NCBI RefSeq assembly: GCF_012641745.1
Contig: NZ_WEHZ01000012.1
Coordinates: forward strand, 1 to 64,000
Length of the DNA stretch: 64,000 nt
Direction of reading: 5' to 3'
DNA from: Pseudoalteromonas peptidolytica
Lineage (GTDB): Bacteria; Pseudomonadota; Gammaproteobacteria; Enterobacterales; Alteromonadaceae
Numbering within the stretch: position 1 is the stretch's first letter; each line of letters starts with the position of its first letter. The position numbers and the translations under genes are program-made. The notes below the pieces were generated by a model. It saw only the letters and a list, made by a program, of their open reading frames with translations. It was not told the DNA's origin and did not search any database. Shown one piece after another: positions 63,761 through 64,000 of the stretch.

Positions 63761-64000
63761 TTAACAGGCCTTACTGTATTGACTGGGCGTGATCCCCATA
63801 TTTTTTTTAAAATGACGATTAAAGTGGCTTTGATCGTAAAATCCTACAGTCAAAGCTGCATGTGCAACACTTTTACCACAGCGCATAAGTGCTTTTGCGT
63901 GATTGAGGCGATGCTGAATTTGAAATGCGTGGGGAGTGAGGCCTGTTTGTGACTTAAATACTCGAATAAAGTAAAAAGGACTCATATCAACAAGGCTGGC
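63761..64000 (-). CDS. AraC-family regulator, C-terminal part
   Basis: The frame is open to the right edge (A-S-L-V-D before the first Met in view), so only the last 79 residues are visible. They form the double helix-turn-helix of AraC proteins: LVDMSPFYFIRVFKSQTGLT then PHAFQIQHRLNHAKALMRCG and VAHAALTVGFYDQSHFNRHF then KKNMGITPSQYSKAC. It ends three bases before azlC, so it likely controls the azlC-azlD exporter, as in many Gram-negative genomes. Confidence 0.92.
   Translation of the reverse strand, partial: ASLVDMSPFYFIRVFKSQTGLTPHAFQIQHRLNHAKALMRCGKSVAHAALTVGFYDQSHFNRHFKKNMGITPSQYSKAC

Overview
The window looks like chromosomal DNA of a marine gammaproteobacterium of the Alteromonadales, most likely Pseudoalteromonas. 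This rests on gene content recognised by eye (M4 and M6 secreted proteases, GEVED and PKD domains, soluble PAS-chemotaxis receptors, YaeQ, NudB, Dgt, TorF-type porin, PepSY/DUF3325/DUF3649), on base composition around 40 percent GC, and on dispersed ATACCAATT-ended repeats. No rRNA, tRNA, phage or plasmid genes were seen. No database search was run, so every family name is a reading from motifs.

Layout. 1-5.4 kb: partial cysteine-hydrolase-like gene, a one-helix membrane protein, yaeQ and a leucine-rich-repeat lipoprotein. 5.5-16.2 kb (minus strand): a secreted-protein cluster transcribed as M4 metalloprotease, Hint-domain protein, pore-former-like protein A, GEVED protein, pore-former-like protein B, then a decayed paralogue tail and pore-former-like protein C. 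A, B and C share a YG...GGDP core that reads like the cholesterol-dependent cytolysin/MACPF fold. This is the best candidate for an undescribed system. 16.7-21.1 kb: small lipoprotein, orphan hybrid histidine kinase, frameshifted small gene. 21.4-26.6 kb: five-gene MacB-type ABC exporter operon with three successive membrane-fusion proteins. 26.9-29.4 kb: nfeD, SPFH protein, nudB and a short frameshifted membrane-protein locus. 29.6-38.1 kb: M6 protease, soluble PAS-PAS chemoreceptor, tpm, GDPD lipoprotein, and a lipoprotein whose 3' end with its stop codon is tandemly repeated. 38.3-48.3 kb: two large arrays of REP-like palindromes flank dgt, a methyltransferase, a PLD-helicase-S24 fusion and two membrane proteins. 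48.3-53.5 kb: a membrane metallopeptidase, a 52-residue lanthipeptide-like precursor lacking from routine gene calls, a phospholipase-C-like protein and a LysR regulator. 53.7-64 kb: S9 peptidase, katG, Fur-controlled PepSY operon, azurin with an FNR-type promoter, TorF-like porin, DUF4920 protein, azlD-azlC and the 3' part of an AraC regulator.

How the parts fit. The secreted cluster could be a protease-activated, multi-component pore-forming system (inference). The dgt to helicase segment mixes dNTP hydrolysis, DNA methylation and a helicase-nuclease and may have a genome-defence or repair role (inference). The right end is redox and metal biology: peroxide removal, iron-regulated membrane proteins and a copper electron carrier under an anaerobic-type promoter. 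A family of about 210-bp terminal-inverted-repeat elements (five near-full copies plus remnants) is scattered throughout; one copy sits inside the repeated gene end, one abuts azurin's stop codon, and one forms a terminator.
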